Below, piece by piece: positions 1 to 7,119 of a DNA stretch of 9,812 nt. A program made the position numbers and the translations under genes. This DNA comes from Spirochaetaceae bacterium (GTDB lineage: Bacteria; Spirochaetota; Spirochaetia; Treponematales; Breznakiellaceae), in NCBI GenBank assembly GCA_031280705.1, contig JAITGJ010000149.1, positions 1 to 9,812 of the forward strand, read 5' to 3'. The notes below the pieces were generated by a model. The model saw only the letters and a list, made by a program, of their open reading frames with translations, made no database searches and had not been told where the DNA came from. Each line of letters begins with the position of its first letter. The first letter of the stretch is position 1.

Positions 1-118
1 GGCATCTCTAAAAACTTCAGTTTTTAGAGATGAACCGCTTAAAAATGCGTGTTTCGCAGCCCGTAGGGCGAGAAACCGCAAGGGAACCTCTGAAAACAAC
101 CGGTTTTTAGAGGTTCCC
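1..118. repeat. Cluster of three stem-loops upstream of the methyltransferase gene
   Basis: Three inverted repeats lie one after another. The first, 3-32, is a perfect 14-bp stem (CATCTCTAAAAACT) with a 2-nt centre. The second, 47-79, is a broken stem: GCG/CGC, GTTTC/GAAAC and GCCC/GGGC round a GTA loop. The third, 82-118, has 16-nt arms (GGGAACCTCTGAAAAC) with one G.T wobble and a 5-nt loop. The outer two share the core CTCTRAAAAC and its complement, so the block also looks like an inverted repeat as a whole. Neither outer hairpin is followed by a U-tract suited to termination of a plus-strand transcript. It may be a REP-like dispersed element or a pair of operator-like dyads. The window starts at this block, so its left edge is uncertain. 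Confidence 0.6.
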
Positions 119-134
119 ACAATGCTGTTATCAT
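106..134 (+). promoter_or_regulatory. Candidate sigma70 promoter of the methyltransferase gene
   Basis: TTTAGA (106-111, 4 of 6 consensus) and TATCAT (129-134, 5 of 6) are separated by 17 bp. Transcription would start near 141, just before the ribosome-binding site GGAGG at 142-146. The -35 hexamer lies inside the right arm of the 82-118 inverted repeat, so a protein bound to that dyad would block it. This is pattern matching only. Confidence 0.35.
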
Positions 135-152
135 ATTTTTTGGAGGTTTTTT

Positions 153-1256
153 ATGGCAGTCCCTCAATTTGATCCGGGCGAAATGAACCCAATTCGGGAA
201 CAGCCCGCGTTTGGCCCGCCCGGCACTCCGCCCACAAAGATTTGGCGCACGCCGGTTCCCCTGAAAGACGGCTACATCGCCGCCATGAAGCGCGAGCCCC
301 TCTGGCAGCTTTCCGGCATTGAAACCGGAATGTTTTCTCCCCGTTTTTACCCGGACAATATCGCCCGCGGCCTCGTGGTGGACGGCGAAGGCTTTGTCAT
401 GAGCGATCAAGCGGGCATTCCTGTCGGCGGCAAAGATATTTTTGGCGTGGAATGGGTGTTTGTATCTTCCGCCGGCGGCTCCATGGTAAAGCCCGGCAAT
501 CCGCTTCTCGCAAGCGCGAATGAATGGAAGAGCAAAGTTAAATTTCCCGACATCAATAAATGGGACTGGGAAGGTTCCGCAAAGAAAAACGAAGCGTATC
601 TCAGGAATCTTGACACGCTTCCGTTGATTTGGCTGCAGAACGGTTTTTTTGAACGGCTCGTTTCCTTTATGGATTTTGAAGGCGCCGCCATGGCGATTAT
701 TGATGAGGAACAGCAGGACGCGGTGAAAGACCTGATGCAGGCGCTCGCGGACCTTTATATCAGCATCATCGACAATTTCCGTAAGTATTTCGGGCTTACC
801 AGCTACACCATTCACGATGACTGGGGATCCCAAATGGCGCCGTTCTTCTCACCCGCCGCCGGCAGGGAATTGATCGTGCCCGCCATGCGCCGGGTTACGG
901 ATCATATCCATTCGCTGGGCGGCATCGCGGATTTCCATAGCTGCGGCCATGTCGATATGTGCATCCCCAACATGATTGCCGCCGGCTGGGATTCCTGGAG
1001 CGGCATGGCGATGAATGATACCCAGGGCGCGTACGAAAAGTACGGCGACAAAATCATCATCGGCGTAATTCCCGATCAGTGGGACCCCGCTTCAACGCCG
1101 GAAGAAAAGCAGCGGGAAGAAGCCCGAAAATTTGTAGATAAATTTTGCAGGCCGGGTAAGCCCTGTCTCATTAATTACTACGGTTCAACGGTGCTTACCC
1201 CCGCCTTCCGGGAAGAGCTCTACCGCTGCTCCCGCATCAAGCTGGGCGGTACATAG
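153..1256 (+). CDS. Uroporphyrinogen-decarboxylase-superfamily corrinoid methyltransferase (MtaA/MtbA-like)
   Basis: The 367-residue product is probably a cytoplasmic zinc methyltransferase that moves a methyl group between a corrinoid protein and a thiol or other acceptor. It is unlikely to be the haem enzyme HemE. The segment FHSCGHVD supplies His262 and Cys264 of the HxC zinc motif of MtaA/MtbA-type enzymes. Cys338 in KPCLINYYGS, 74 residues further on, fits the third ligand, spaced much as in MtbA. The N-terminal 100 residues are divergent and rich in proline and glycine. The ATG at 153 follows GGAGG (142-146) with 6-nt spacing. No corrinoid-binding protein or substrate-specific partner lies beside it within the window, so the substrate cannot be inferred. 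Related proteins in acetogens and gut bacteria demethylate methoxylated or methylamine compounds. The superfamily call is firm; the reaction is inference. Confidence 0.8.
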   Translation: MAVPQFDPGEMNPIREQPAFGPPGTPPTKIWRTPVPLKDGYIAAMKREPLWQLSGIETGMFSPRFYPDNIARGLVVDGEGFVMSDQAGIPVGGKDIFGVEWVFVSSAGGSMVKPGNPLLASANEWKSKVKFPDINKWDWEGSAKKNEAYLRNLDTLPLIWLQNGFFERLVSFMDFEGAAMAIIDEEQQDAVKDLMQALADLYISIIDNFRKYFGLTSYTIHDDWGSQMAPFFSPAAGRELIVPAMRRVTDHIHSLGGIADFHSCGHVDMCIPNMIAAGWDSWSGMAMNDTQGAYEKYGDKIIIGVIPDQWDPASTPEEKQREEARKFVDKFCRPGKPCLINYYGSTVLTPAFREELYRCSRIKLGGT

Positions 1257-1263
1257 TTTTTTA

Positions 1264-1306
1264 GCGGCATAACCGGCATCGCCGTTACGGCGTCCGGTTA
1301 TGCCGC
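1264..1306. terminator. Long hairpin between convergent genes
   Basis: A perfect 13-bp stem, GCGGCATAACCGG (1264-1276) with its complement at 1294-1306, encloses a second stem GCCGT/ACGGC (1281-1291). It sits between the stop of the methyltransferase gene and the stop of the convergent chemoreceptor gene, where a shared terminator is expected. There is no U-tract after the stem in either direction: the T-run at about 1257-1262 precedes it on the plus strand. It would act as a non-canonical terminator or a 3'-end stabiliser. Confidence 0.5.
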
Positions 1307-1315
1307 GCGTCCCGG

Positions 1316-3484
1316 CTAAACGGTAAATTTACTTACTTCTTCCCCCAGTGAACCGATGGTACGGCGGTTTTCGCCGCTTATTTCATTGACCCGCACCACC
1401 GCGCTGTTGATCTGATCGGCCCCGGACGCCATTTCGGTCATGCCGGCGGTAATTTCCTGCGTGATTTTTTCCAGGGTGGCGCTTCCGCTGATCACTTCCC
1501 GTCCTTTGCGGGCCATGTCCTCGGACTCCTGTTTGACCACCGTGGTAATTTCGTTGAGGCGGCTCACCGCTTCAAGGATCTGTTTGCTCCCCGTTTCCTG
1601 TTCTTCCATGGCCGAGCGAATAAGTTCTTCCTGCCCGGAAACGGTCTTGATACCGCGATCTATTGACTCAAACCGGTCCAGCACCACCGCCGTTGACTGG
1701 GTGATGGTGTCAATGGACGCCTTTATTTTTTTGAGCATTGCCGCGGTGGTTTTTGACTGATCACTTGAAGATTCCGCGAGCTTGCGTATTTCTTCCGCCA
1801 CCACCGCGAATCCCTTGCCCGCTTCTCCCGCGTGGGCCGCCTCAATAGCGGCGTTCATGGAAAGCAGGTTGGTCTGGCTCGCGATATTTTCCATAACCGC
1901 GTTGATTTCCAGGAGCCCTTCGGATTCCCGGGCGATTTCCTGAATATCCTGCGAGACCGTCTGCAGGTCCGTCCGTCCCACTTCGGAAGATTCCGCCAGC
2001 GTGTTGACGTTGGCAGTGTTTTTTATAAGCGTTTCAACAACGGAGTGGATATTTGCCAGCATTTCTTCAATGGCCGATGAAGACTGCGATACACTTTCCG
2101 CCTGTACGGAAATGGTGTCGTTCAAATTGTTGATGCTCTGCATAATATGTTCCATCGCGCCGCCGGTTTCCGTTACGCCGGCGGCCTGATCCGCCGTCCT
2201 GATTTTCATGTTTTTGATGTTGGCGGTTATTTGGTTGATGGACGCGGCTGTTTCGGTCATGTTGGACGCAAGCTCCCCGCCTATCCCGGAAAGGGATGCG
2301 GCCTCTTCCCGTATCACCCGGATCAATTCCCTCATCTTTTCCGTTGTGTTTCTGAACGATTCGGCCATTTCTCCCATCTCGTCCTTTCTGCGCAGTAAAT
2401 GCGCCGGAACGGCAGCGGAAAAATCACCGGCGGCAAATGATGAAAGAAGTGCGGTAAAAAAGCCGATGGGCTTGAGGAGGTGAATCACCATCATTGAAAT
2501 AATAAACGCAAAAAGAACCAGCAGCGCGGCTACCGCTATGGAAGAAATTTTGTTAAGCATATCGCTTTCGCCAAGCAGGTCCGCAAGGGGCCCGGCAAGG
2601 AGGCGTTCGGTCTCAAAATAGGAAGACGCATCGACATCAAGGTAAAGCACGTAGCGTACCTGGCCGTCTACAGAAACGGGGTAGTAAATACTGGCGGAAT
2701 CCCGGTCGAGCGAGAGGCTTATCCGCGAGGCATCGGCGAAGAGCGCGCTTATTTCAGTGTATCCGCGGTCTCCCGGCGCGACCGTGCTGCCCTTGACAAA
2801 CGCCGCGCGCTTTCCCGGCGCGATATTTTGCGTCAGCGTAAGATAGGTAAAATCAAAAAAATTCATGGACCGTATCGAAGGGTTGTTTCCCAGATATGCC
2901 TGAAGGTAGCGTTCTATCGACTCCGCGTTCAGCGCCGATTCGAGTACGCCCCGTCCGCCGTAGCGCGGAATCGCCGTAAATTTAAATATCTCCCCGGTTT
3001 CAACTTTTATTTTCATGGCGGACGGAAGGTAATCCGATTCGCCGGTCATCAACATCCGGTAACCGTCCCAGATGGCAAACAGGCTGATGCCCGCGGCGCC
3101 CGGTTCGGTGGAAACGGTAAACACACCGTTCCTGTCGCCCAGGTACAGATCCGACATTCCCGTTATCCGTTTGAGCCGTTCAAGGTCCGCGAGGGTAAGG
3201 TTCCCGTTATTTAGATAATCGGCCTCGGCAAGCAAATTCGCGGCGTTGCGCATATCGTTGTCGATTTCCGCCTCAACCGTGGTTACATAAAGGCCAATGT
3301 CGTCGGCAAGGGCGAGAATCTGGCTCCGTATATTTTCTTCGATCTGGGTTCCAAGACTGCCGATAATCATATCGCCCCGGGTCTTGAGCTGACTGCCGCT
3401 GATAAACATGATGGCGATTAAAATGCAGAGAACCGCGGCGATCATTAGCGCGAGGGATCCGATAATCTTGATCCGTATTTTCAT
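1316..3484 (-). CDS. Methyl-accepting chemotaxis protein with Cache-like sensor
   Basis: This 722-residue transmembrane chemoreceptor would signal to CheA/CheW. Membrane segment 1 is at about residues 7-30 and a large extracytoplasmic region follows at 31-312. That region has the size and feel of a Cache-type ligand domain, but I cannot name a ligand. Membrane segment 2 is at about 313-337, then a HAMP region to about 390 and a long signalling coiled coil. The conserved hairpin tip lies at 538-573, reading TNLLSMNAAIEAAHAGEAGK then GFAVVAEEIRKLAESS. The C-terminus (EEVSKFTV) has no obvious CheR-tethering pentapeptide. I chose the ATG at 3484 because GGAG lies 6 nt upstream; an in-frame ATG at 3517 would add 11 residues before the membrane anchor. 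The gene stands alone, with no che or flagellar genes nearby. Confidence 0.93.
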   Translation of the reverse strand: MKIRIKIIGSLALMIAAVLCILIAIMFISGSQLKTRGDMIIGSLGTQIEENIRSQILALADDIGLYVTTVEAEIDNDMRNAANLLAEADYLNNGNLTLADLERLKRITGMSDLYLGDRNGVFTVSTEPGAAGISLFAIWDGYRMLMTGESDYLPSAMKIKVETGEIFKFTAIPRYGGRGVLESALNAESIERYLQAYLGNNPSIRSMNFFDFTYLTLTQNIAPGKRAAFVKGSTVAPGDRGYTEISALFADASRISLSLDRDSASIYYPVSVDGQVRYVLYLDVDASSYFETERLLAGPLADLLGESDMLNKISSIAVAALLVLFAFIISMMVIHLLKPIGFFTALLSSFAAGDFSAAVPAHLLRRKDEMGEMAESFRNTTEKMRELIRVIREEAASLSGIGGELASNMTETAASINQITANIKNMKIRTADQAAGVTETGGAMEHIMQSINNLNDTISVQAESVSQSSSAIEEMLANIHSVVETLIKNTANVNTLAESSEVGRTDLQTVSQDIQEIARESEGLLEINAVMENIASQTNLLSMNAAIEAAHAGEAGKGFAVVAEEIRKLAESSSDQSKTTAAMLKKIKASIDTITQSTAVVLDRFESIDRGIKTVSGQEELIRSAMEEQETGSKQILEAVSRLNEITTVVKQESEDMARKGREVISGSATLEKITQEITAGMTEMASGADQINSAVVRVNEISGENRRTIGSLGEEVSKFTV

Positions 3485-3490
3485 GAGACG

Positions 3491-3494
3491 CTCC
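3491..3494 (-). promoter_or_regulatory. Ribosome-binding site that decides the chemoreceptor start
   Basis: On the minus strand AAAAAGGAG precedes ATG (3484) with a 6-nt spacer. It supports this start over the in-frame ATG at 3517. Confidence 0.75.
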
Positions 3495-3522
3495 TTTTTA
3501 TTTATGGAGGAAAACATGAACC

Positions 3523-3565
3523 TGTCCGCAGCCGCCGCGCCCGGCGCCGGCGCGATTCCCGGACA
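3523..3565 (-). other. GC-rich hairpin in the chemoreceptor leader
   Basis: The outer stem TGTCCG/CGGACA (3523-3528 with 3560-3565) encloses an inner stem GCGCC/GGCGC (3537-3541 with 3549-3553). It falls between the promoter candidates and the ribosome-binding site, so it would be part of the 5' untranslated RNA. It ends about 28 nt upstream of that site. Its function is unknown. Confidence 0.45.
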
Positions 3566-3571
3566 ACTCTT

Positions 3572-3599
3572 GTATCCGCCCTTTCTTTAATGAAGTTTA
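3572..3599 (-). promoter_or_regulatory. Candidate sigma28 (FliA-type) promoter of the chemoreceptor
   Basis: On the minus strand TAAA (3599-3596) is followed after 16 bp by GCGGATAC (3579-3572). That box matches the sigma28 -10 consensus GCCGATAA at 6 of 8 positions. The spacing is one longer than the usual 15. Chemoreceptor genes are frequent sigma28 targets, which makes the match worth noting, but the match is moderate. Confidence 0.35.
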
Positions 3600-3622
3600 T
3601 GGTGGGGCGGATCATCTGTCAA
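3594..3622 (-). promoter_or_regulatory. Candidate sigma70 promoter of the chemoreceptor
   Basis: On the minus strand TTGACA (3622-3617, perfect) and TAAACT (3599-3594, 4 of 6) are 17 bp apart. Transcription would start near 3587, giving a leader of about 100 nt. Its -10 box overlaps the -35 element of the sigma28 candidate. Confidence 0.5.
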
Positions 3623-3661
3623 TGGACTTTTCCGGAAAACTGCTTCGATAAAGGGGCGGCG

Positions 3662-5029
3662 TTATGCCGCGGCGCATTCCGCCCGGCGTTCTTTCCGCCC
3701 GGCGAGGATGTACCAGATGAAGAGCCAAAGCCCCCGCAGGATGTCGCCGGAGATAACGCCTATCCACACGCCGTACAGCCCCAGCGAAGTACGGGAAAGA
3801 AACCACGCCGCCAGGGGTTTCAGGCTGTTGGAAACGGCGCCCGCCACGGATGGAGGAATCGTTTTGCCCTTTCCCTTGAACGCGCCGGAACAAACCGCCT
3901 CAACATTCATCGGGATTTGGCAAAAGGCGAATATCCAGAGATAGTATTTTCCCAATTCCGCAATTTCCCGGTCGGGCAGGAACACGTAAAAAACCTGTTT
4001 TCCGGCGGTGCAGAAGAACAGTACAATCAGCGCGCCCCAGACGGCCATCAGAACCAGGGACAATTTGACGCCCCGCCTGATGCGTTCTGTTTTTCCCGCG
4101 CCGTAATTTTGCCCGATAAAGGCAACCAGCGCGGAGCCGAAGCCGCCGCCGATAAGCCAGGTAAGGGATTCCACCTGGGAGCCGATTTTCCCCGCCGCCA
4201 TTGCCGCCGCGCCGAAGCGGGCCTCGATGCGGGAGCAGAGCATCGACAAAAAACAGAAAAGGAGGCTTTCAATGCCGATGGGAAGCGCCCATTTGAGGAT
4301 ACCGGTAATTTTTTTCCGGTCCGGGCGAAAACGGAGCGGATAATGCTCAAACGGCCGCGAACGGGAGCGCTTTACCGCAATAAGCATCAGCGTGCAGACA
4401 AGGCACTGCGAAAAAATTGTCGCGAGCGCCGCGCCTTCAATCCCAAGGCCAAGGATCAGAATGCACACCGGATCGAGAATCACGTTGCAAAGAAGCCCCG
4501 CGCTGTTGAGCATGAAGGGCACGCGGGAATTACCGGACGCATTAAAGGTACCGGCGATAACGGCAGTAACAAACGCGGGAAGTACGCCAAAGCCGATAAT
4601 CCTTAAATACGAAGACGCGCCGTCAAGAACCGCCCGTTCCGCGACAGGGAAAAACGCCGCCAGGGGCCGCGCCGCCACGATCAGGGTAACGCCGTAAAGC
4701 GCGCCCAGCACGATGTTGATAAACAGGGAATTCCGCGAATAATCCAGGGCCGCGCTCCGGTCGCCTTTCCCGAAACTTTGGGCAACGCCGATTTCCGCCC
4801 CCATACGCCCGATAAGCAAAAAGCCCATGGAGAGCCACATATACATACCCGCCGCGCCGCTTGCCGCCACGGCAAGGCTCCCCACCCGGCCCAGCCAGAA
4901 CATATCCGTCAGGTTATAGGCCATTTGAAGAAACTGCGTTCCCATAATGGGAATGGCGACAAGAGTTATTTTTTTAAGGATGCTCCCTTCCGTAAGATCG
5001 TAGCTGTTTTTGGGTTTCATGATGTCCAT
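3662..5029 (-). CDS. MATE-family multidrug efflux transporter
   Basis: This 455-residue inner-membrane protein has about twelve hydrophobic helices in two halves, the usual MATE length. The family exports cationic drugs or metabolites in exchange for Na+ or H+. Recognisable MATE stretches are TDMFWLGRVGSLAVAASGAA (41-60), NASGNSRVPFMLN (163-175), the LDP in the loop near 185, FIGQNYGAGKTERIRRG (304-320) and CSGAFKGKGKTIPPS (380-394). The substrate cannot be told from sequence. The first ATG (5029) and a second one three codons later (5020) are both possible, and neither has a strong ribosome-binding site. The gene starts 26 bp after the maf stop on the same strand, so the two are probably one transcription unit. 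No regulator gene adjoins it. Confidence 0.92.
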   Translation of the reverse strand: MDIMKPKNSYDLTEGSILKKITLVAIPIMGTQFLQMAYNLTDMFWLGRVGSLAVAASGAAGMYMWLSMGFLLIGRMGAEIGVAQSFGKGDRSAALDYSRNSLFINIVLGALYGVTLIVAARPLAAFFPVAERAVLDGASSYLRIIGFGVLPAFVTAVIAGTFNASGNSRVPFMLNSAGLLCNVILDPVCILILGLGIEGAALATIFSQCLVCTLMLIAVKRSRSRPFEHYPLRFRPDRKKITGILKWALPIGIESLLFCFLSMLCSRIEARFGAAAMAAGKIGSQVESLTWLIGGGFGSALVAFIGQNYGAGKTERIRRGVKLSLVLMAVWGALIVLFFCTAGKQVFYVFLPDREIAELGKYYLWIFAFCQIPMNVEAVCSGAFKGKGKTIPPSVAGAVSNSLKPLAAWFLSRTSLGLYGVWIGVISGDILRGLWLFIWYILAGRKERRAECAAA

Positions 5030-5055
5030 CCATGTTGTTTGTGCTCCGGCGCCGG

Positions 5056-5646
5056 TTACTGCGCCCCGTAAGCATAGCCGTTTTCCCGGAGCATGGCATA
5101 AAGTTCAGCGAGAGGAAGCCCCACAATGGAACTGTAGGAACCGCGTATGGCCGGAATAAAACACGCCGCGCGTCCCTGAATCCGGTATGCGCCGGCGACG
5201 CCCTGCCATTCGCCGGTGTCCAGATACCATTCAATTTCCCCGTCCGATAGTTCCGCAAATGTTACGGCGCTCATTACCACGCGTGTATCAATATGTTTTT
5301 CCCGGCCATTGTACAGGGCAACCGCGGTAACCACCGCGTGCTCCCGTCCCCGCAGACGGCCAAGCATGATCGCGGCTTCCGCGCGGTCCGCCGGTTTCCC
5401 CAAAATATCCCCATCAACGGCGACAACCGTGTCCGCCGCGCATATCCAGGGGGGCAGCCGTCCCCGGAGCAGTTCAAGGAGCCGTTCCACCTTGCGCCGG
5501 GCCAGGCTGGTGGCAGCTTCTTCCGGCGAAAGATTTTCGTCGAAACGCTCATCAATATTTGAAGGCATCATGGTAAAGGGGATGCCCAAAAGATGAAAAT
5601 ATTCTTTGCGGCGCGGTGAGCCTGATGCAAGAATGACAGGTTCCAT
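5056..5646 (-). CDS. maf: Maf-family nucleoside triphosphate pyrophosphatase (dTTP/UTP type)
   Basis: This 196-residue cytoplasmic enzyme should hydrolyse non-canonical or excess nucleotides, dTTP and UTP in the YhdE-type branch, to the monophosphate and pyrophosphate. The family is a house-cleaning enzyme linked to septum control. The N-terminal signature ASGSPRRKEYFHLLG covers residues 7-21, and the catalytic ADTVVAVDGDILGKP covers 71-85 with Asp72. GVAGAYRIQG (149-158) and GSYSSIVGLPL (169-179) follow. The IQG motif favours the dTTP/UTP branch over the m7GTP branch. The start ATG at 5646 gives MEPVILASGS and follows GAAGG with 5-nt spacing. The frame stays open upstream to 5952, but that extension is arginine-rich and has no family match. 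The MATE gene follows 26 bp downstream. Confidence 0.93.
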   Translation of the reverse strand: MEPVILASGSPRRKEYFHLLGIPFTMMPSNIDERFDENLSPEEAATSLARRKVERLLELLRGRLPPWICAADTVVAVDGDILGKPADRAEAAIMLGRLRGREHAVVTAVALYNGREKHIDTRVVMSAVTFAELSDGEIEWYLDTGEWQGVAGAYRIQGRAACFIPAIRGSYSSIVGLPLAELYAMLRENGYAYGAQ

Positions 5647-5821
5647 GAGTGCCTTCGCGGGATACGGCCCGCCTGACGGGTCCCGTCCCAAACTCATTAC
5701 GGAGCGGCAAAACGCACCCCGCCCGCGGCGTTCCCGCCCCGGTCTACGGGCCGTCTTTTCCGCGCCATGCGCAGACCAGCAACTCCGCGCGGGCCGCAAA
5801 TCCCGGTCCGTATTAGGTGAG

Positions 5822-5851
5822 ATTATAGTTGACAACGGGCACTTTTGACTA
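5822..5851 (-). promoter_or_regulatory. Candidate sigma70 promoter of the maf-MATE unit
   Basis: On the minus strand TAGTCA (5851-5846, 4 of 6) and a perfect TATAAT (5827-5822) are separated by 18 bp. Transcription would begin near 5815, leaving a GC-rich leader of about 170 nt before the maf start. I see no second gene in that leader. Confidence 0.45.
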
Positions 5852-5854
5852 GAC

Positions 5855-5939
5855 GGCGGCTTCCTGCCGCCTCTCTCCGGGCCGCCTTTTTCGCTAAACC
5901 CGCGTCCCTGCGGGTTTGCCCCAGAGAGCCTTCCGGCTC
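5855..5939. repeat. Three stem-loops between the maf promoter and the tRNA gene
   Basis: GGCGGC/GCCGCC (5855-5871, loop TTCCT), AAACCCGC/GCGGGTTT (5896-5917, loop of 6) and GAGCC/GGCTC (5926-5939, loop TTCC) follow one another. CTCTCT near 5872 and AGAGAG near 5923 can also pair round the middle stem. The middle stem, with AAA before and TTT after, could be a weak bidirectional terminator for the tRNA transcript. Otherwise 5940-6029 holds only A/T-rich trailer sequence with no gene. Confidence 0.45.
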
Positions 5940-6029
5940 CCCGGGGCCGCAAAAAAATTTCGAGTCCTCTATATACGGCTGAGGTTTGCGTTTTGGGGTT
6001 TTATTACGTTTCCGCTCTTTTAAAAATTT

Positions 6030-6103
<74 letters not shown>

Positions 6104-6110
6104 AAGGTAT

Positions 6111-6139
6111 CCACCCGTGGGGAAGTCCACTACGGGTGG
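6111..6139 (-). other. Hairpin in the tRNA-Arg precursor leader
   Basis: CCACCCGT (6111-6118) pairs with ACGGGTGG (6132-6139), an 8-bp perfect stem with a 13-nt loop. It lies wholly between the tRNA promoter and the mature 5' end, so it is in the part removed by RNase P. It may help folding or processing of the precursor. Confidence 0.5.
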
Positions 6140-6148
6140 AACGCCTCT

Positions 6149-6176
6149 ATTATACCGGATACGGCGAATATGTCAA
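6149..6176 (-). promoter_or_regulatory. Consensus sigma70 promoter of tRNA-Arg
   Basis: On the minus strand a perfect TTGACA (6176-6171) and a perfect TATAAT (6154-6149) are separated by 16 bp. Transcription would start near 6142, about 40 nt before the mature tRNA. Both hexamers being perfect implies strong constitutive expression. It lies just beyond the stop of the HEAT-repeat gene. Confidence 0.8.
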
Positions 6177-6193
6177 TACACCGCCGCGGCGCG

Positions 6194-6925
6194 TTACCGG
6201 TTGGAATTTTGGCCATAGCGGACAAGGACGGTGATCAGGTTTTTCGCGCGGTCCTGAACCGGCCTGATATAACGTCCCGCCGCGATACGCCGTATCGACT
6301 GAATCGCTTCGGGGTCCCGGAAGCCATTGTTGATCCGGCCGCACGTATCAAACAAATCCAGCGCGGCAAGGGCCAGAAGATTGTCCGGGGTGGTGGTATC
6401 GTAGCGGCGCACGATCCAGGCCACGGCGCTGATGGTCTCATCCATCCCGCCCGTGATGCCCGCGTTGAGGAGGCTGGAAAGGGACCGGATAATTTCCGTA
6501 AGCACCATGGGTTCATTGTCAATAAGCAGCATCTTAACCAGCGTATTTTTGGCTTCCACGGTCCCCAGTTTTCCCAAATAAGCGGCGGCCTGTCTGCGTA
6601 TATCGGGATAATTGTTCATCAACCGGCCATTTTCCCTGGTTTGATTGAGAATGCCCTCAAGCCCCATGTATTCCAGGGCAACCCGAATCTCCTCGCCGGT
6701 ATTGCCGTGGTCAATGGCCTCCTGAATATAGGCCAGCGCCACAAGTTTCCCGTCCCGGTCATCGGACCGGCTCTGCTCCCGGATGATCATTACCTCAACC
6801 GATTCCTGGAGGTAGGATTCTTCCACCGACATTTCGCCGCCGGACCCGCCGGACTGGGCAAAAAGACCGGATACGGCGGCAGAGGCCATCACCATCGCCG
6901 CGACACATACTTTGAATCTGTTCAT
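6194..6925 (-). CDS. Exported HEAT-repeat-like protein
   Basis: The 243-residue product starts with a signal peptide (MNRFKVCVAAMVMASAAVSG, then LFA before a likely cut at residue 23). The mature part is almost all alpha-helical. Helix pairs at about 60-75, 105-133, 137-156, 162-175 and 182-196 resemble HEAT or armadillo repeats, for example PDIRRQAAAYLGKLGTVEA and NEPMVLTEIIRSLSSLL. Such solenoids bind other proteins; nothing shows catalysis. The ATG at 6925 is preferred over one at 6946 because GGGGA lies 7 nt before it. A TATAAT at 6950-6945 could be its -10 box, though I see no good -35. It follows the lipoprotein gene on the same strand after a 194-bp gap. The specific function is unknown. 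Confidence 0.8.
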   Translation of the reverse strand: MNRFKVCVAAMVMASAAVSGLFAQSGGSGGEMSVEESYLQESVEVMIIREQSRSDDRDGKLVALAYIQEAIDHGNTGEEIRVALEYMGLEGILNQTRENGRLMNNYPDIRRQAAAYLGKLGTVEAKNTLVKMLLIDNEPMVLTEIIRSLSSLLNAGITGGMDETISAVAWIVRRYDTTTPDNLLALAALDLFDTCGRINNGFRDPEAIQSIRRIAAGRYIRPVQDRAKNLITVLVRYGQNSNR

Positions 6926-6932
6926 AAACTGT

Positions 6933-6937
6933 TCCCC
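6933..6937 (-). promoter_or_regulatory. Ribosome-binding site that decides the HEAT-protein start
   Basis: Minus-strand AAGGGGA ends 7 nt before the ATG at 6925. The upstream in-frame ATG at 6946 has no such sequence and would put seven charged or polar residues ahead of the signal peptide. Confidence 0.7.
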
Positions 6938-7043
6938 TTTTTTCATTATACCGGCTGCCTCATCGTGGAACCGGCCTGAAAGAGTTCTGTTTCCTTAGTT
7001 CCCATTATGATACGGCGGGCAGGGGGAATCAAGCGCCCCGCAG

Positions 7044-7111
7044 AAAAAAATTGCGGCGGCGGACGGAGCCAAAACCGGCTGTTTTGCCCATGGCCCGCAT
7101 GATTGTGGGCC
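7044..7111 (-). terminator. Probable terminator region of the lipoprotein gene
   Basis: Read on the minus strand after the lipoprotein stop, an 8-bp stem with a 4-nt loop (7111-7092, one wobble) comes first. A 6-bp stem CAAAAC/GTTTTG (7086-7070) follows, and finally seven T at 7050-7044. The T-run is not directly at the foot of either hairpin, so this is not a textbook intrinsic terminator. It does fit an end for the lipoprotein transcript before the HEAT gene. Confidence 0.4.
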
Positions 7112-7119
7112 GGAGCCAT

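Noticed and set aside
39..833. 264-codon minus-strand open frame
   Set aside because: It is a shadow of the methyltransferase gene, which has a strong start and conserved zinc motif on the other strand.
3590..4606. 338-codon plus-strand open frame
   Set aside because: It lies antisense to the MATE gene. Its translation is charged and low in hydrophobic residues, while the opposite strand has clear MATE motifs.
5647..5952. N-terminal extension of the maf frame by about 100 residues
   Set aside because: The extension is arginine- and glycine-rich, unlike any Maf, and crosses a plausible promoter. The family N-terminus begins at the ATG at 5646, which has a ribosome-binding site.
6170..6979. 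269-codon plus-strand open frame
   Set aside because: It is antisense to the HEAT-like gene and the tRNA promoter, has no family features and no ribosome-binding site. High G+C leaves many long shadow frames.
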